Origin: Phaeoceros laevis
Lineage: Eukaryota; Anthocerotophyta; Anthocerotopsida; Notothyladales
Direction of reading: 5' to 3'
Length of the DNA: 28,651 bases
Assembly: GCA_049999765.1 (NCBI GenBank)
Contig: JBNGIQ010008700.1
Coordinates: forward strand, 1 to 28,651
The notes beneath the pieces are model-generated. The model worked only from the letters and a program-made list of their open reading frames with translations. It was not told the DNA's origin and made no database searches. Positions 27,788 through 28,651 of the stretch are shown piece by piece. Numbering within the stretch: position 1 is the stretch's first letter; the number at the start of each line of letters is the position of its first letter. The position numbers and the translations under genes are program-made.

Positions 27788-28293
27788 GTGACCATGCTCC
27801 CATTGGGGGGTCACAGTTTTGCAAACCGGACGGATGAAATCCTTGCTCTTGTGAGTGAGGTCTGGTTAACTTGCTCCTGTGAGTGAGCTCTGGTTAACTG
27901 TACCGGAGATGGAGGCCGGTAACAGAACAGGAGAAGGACAGGAACGAGGTGAGTGACGACTAGCAACACATGGCTCGTTGTTGTTCGGTTGGAATGAGTG
28001 TGGAGCTAGAGCAAAACTTCATTTTTGACTTTGGCTTGGGTTTGTGTCGTTTCGCCAACCAAGCTTAATGCATGGTTAGCCTAAACTTTATCATAGTTAG
28101 GTACAAATGAATGTCGGTAGACCTCACAATCAAATTTGTGTAAGCTTTATTATTGATGTTAGTTAAAAGGTAAGTCCTTGAAGCTTCTTAAAAGTTATAA
28201 ATGTTTACACATCAAATTGCTTTAAAGATTATCCAATGTCAATAATATCTTACATTATTGCTCTCTTCACCAGAGAATATATTAACCCACAGA
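27788..28293. other. SET-gene 3' flank, increasingly AT-rich
   Basis: Contains the 28-bp direct repeat annotated separately and then grades into AT-rich DNA. No reading frame or further exon could be supported. Confidence 0.5.
27843..27898 (+). repeat. Two tandem 28-bp copies
   Basis: Positions 27843-27870 and 27871-27898 are adjacent copies of a 28-bp unit differing at two bases. Each carries TGTGAGTGAG followed by TCTGGTTAAC. Related GTGAGTGA sequences also occur at about 27784 and 27949, so the motif is locally enriched. Confidence 0.9.
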
Positions 28294-28515
28294 AATTATG
28301 TGGAGTTGTATGGCATAATAAATTATAGTAAACATTGTATAAATTAATAAATTATAGTAAACACAAATAATTTCTTATCCAAAAACTGTATATAATAATC
28401 TAACAATTATGTGGAGTCGTATGGCATAATAAATTATAGTAAATATTGTATAACTTAATCAATTATAGTAAACACAAATAATTTCCTATCCAAAAACTGT
28501 ATATAATAATCTAAC
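28294..28515 (+). repeat. Two tandem 111-bp AT-rich copies
   Basis: Positions 28294-28404 and 28405-28515 are head-to-tail copies of a 111-bp unit with a handful of substitutions. Within each unit the motif AATTATAGTAAA itself occurs twice. The flanks to the window end are also AT-rich and gene-free. This looks like the start of a satellite-like or intergenic repeat zone. Confidence 0.92.
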
Positions 28516-28651
28516 CCTCTTTATTTGTTTACAACATAATCTTGAAGTATAGCTCTCTTCTTCAACAATGTAAATAAATATAAAAAATAAGTTCTTACTG
28601 ATAATGGTTTTTCTAACTTTCCAACATAACTATACACACCAAATTAAACAC

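Overview
This is nuclear DNA of a land plant. Split genes have short introns (74 to 218 nt in those reconstructed here), and they lie beside large intronless plant-combinatorial-and-modular (PLS-type) pentatricopeptide repeat (PPR) genes typical of organelle RNA-editing factors. One PPR protein ends in a variant DYW domain (KPAVA in place of the PG-box core, terminal GRP instead of DYW). Such variants are known from lineages that perform reverse, U-to-C, organelle editing: hornworts, ferns and some lycophytes. The dense gene spacing and small introns fit a compact hornwort-like genome best. This assignment is inference.

Layout, left to right. Positions 1-2144 are mostly AT-rich, with a 47-nt copy of the CLASRP start region at the very edge and an unrecognised exon-like fragment. 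Positions 2145-6045 (minus) hold a decayed PPR-DYW gene carrying a nonsense codon, two frameshifts, a 276-bp tandem duplication, and two BAHD-acyltransferase blocks in permuted order inside its DYW domain. Then follow CLASRP (splicing regulator, +, 7278-8882), CZIB/DUF866 (minus, four exons, 9345-10098), tRNA-Ala(UGC) (minus, 10211-10283), an MTP12/ZnT5-type zinc transporter (+, 10829-13585), eIF1A (+, 14293-14730), TRAPPC5/Trs31 (+, eight exons, 15603-17090), the intact 1173-residue variant-DYW PPR protein (minus, 18092-21613), an NFD6/NOXY2-family mitochondrial small protein (minus, 22514-22861), the AP-3 mu subunit (+, eight exons, 23280-25350) and a SET-domain protein (+, 25854 to about 27.7 kb, 3' end unclear). 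The last 0.9 kb is AT-rich with tandem repeats.

Most genes are unrelated housekeeping functions: translation initiation, vesicle tethering and vacuolar sorting, Golgi zinc loading and splicing control. The common thread of interest is the two PPR genes. The live one is a candidate U-to-C editing factor. The dead one keeps a PG box of the C-to-U 'WW' type. All exon structures were built by hand from splice signals and remembered family sequence; no search was run.
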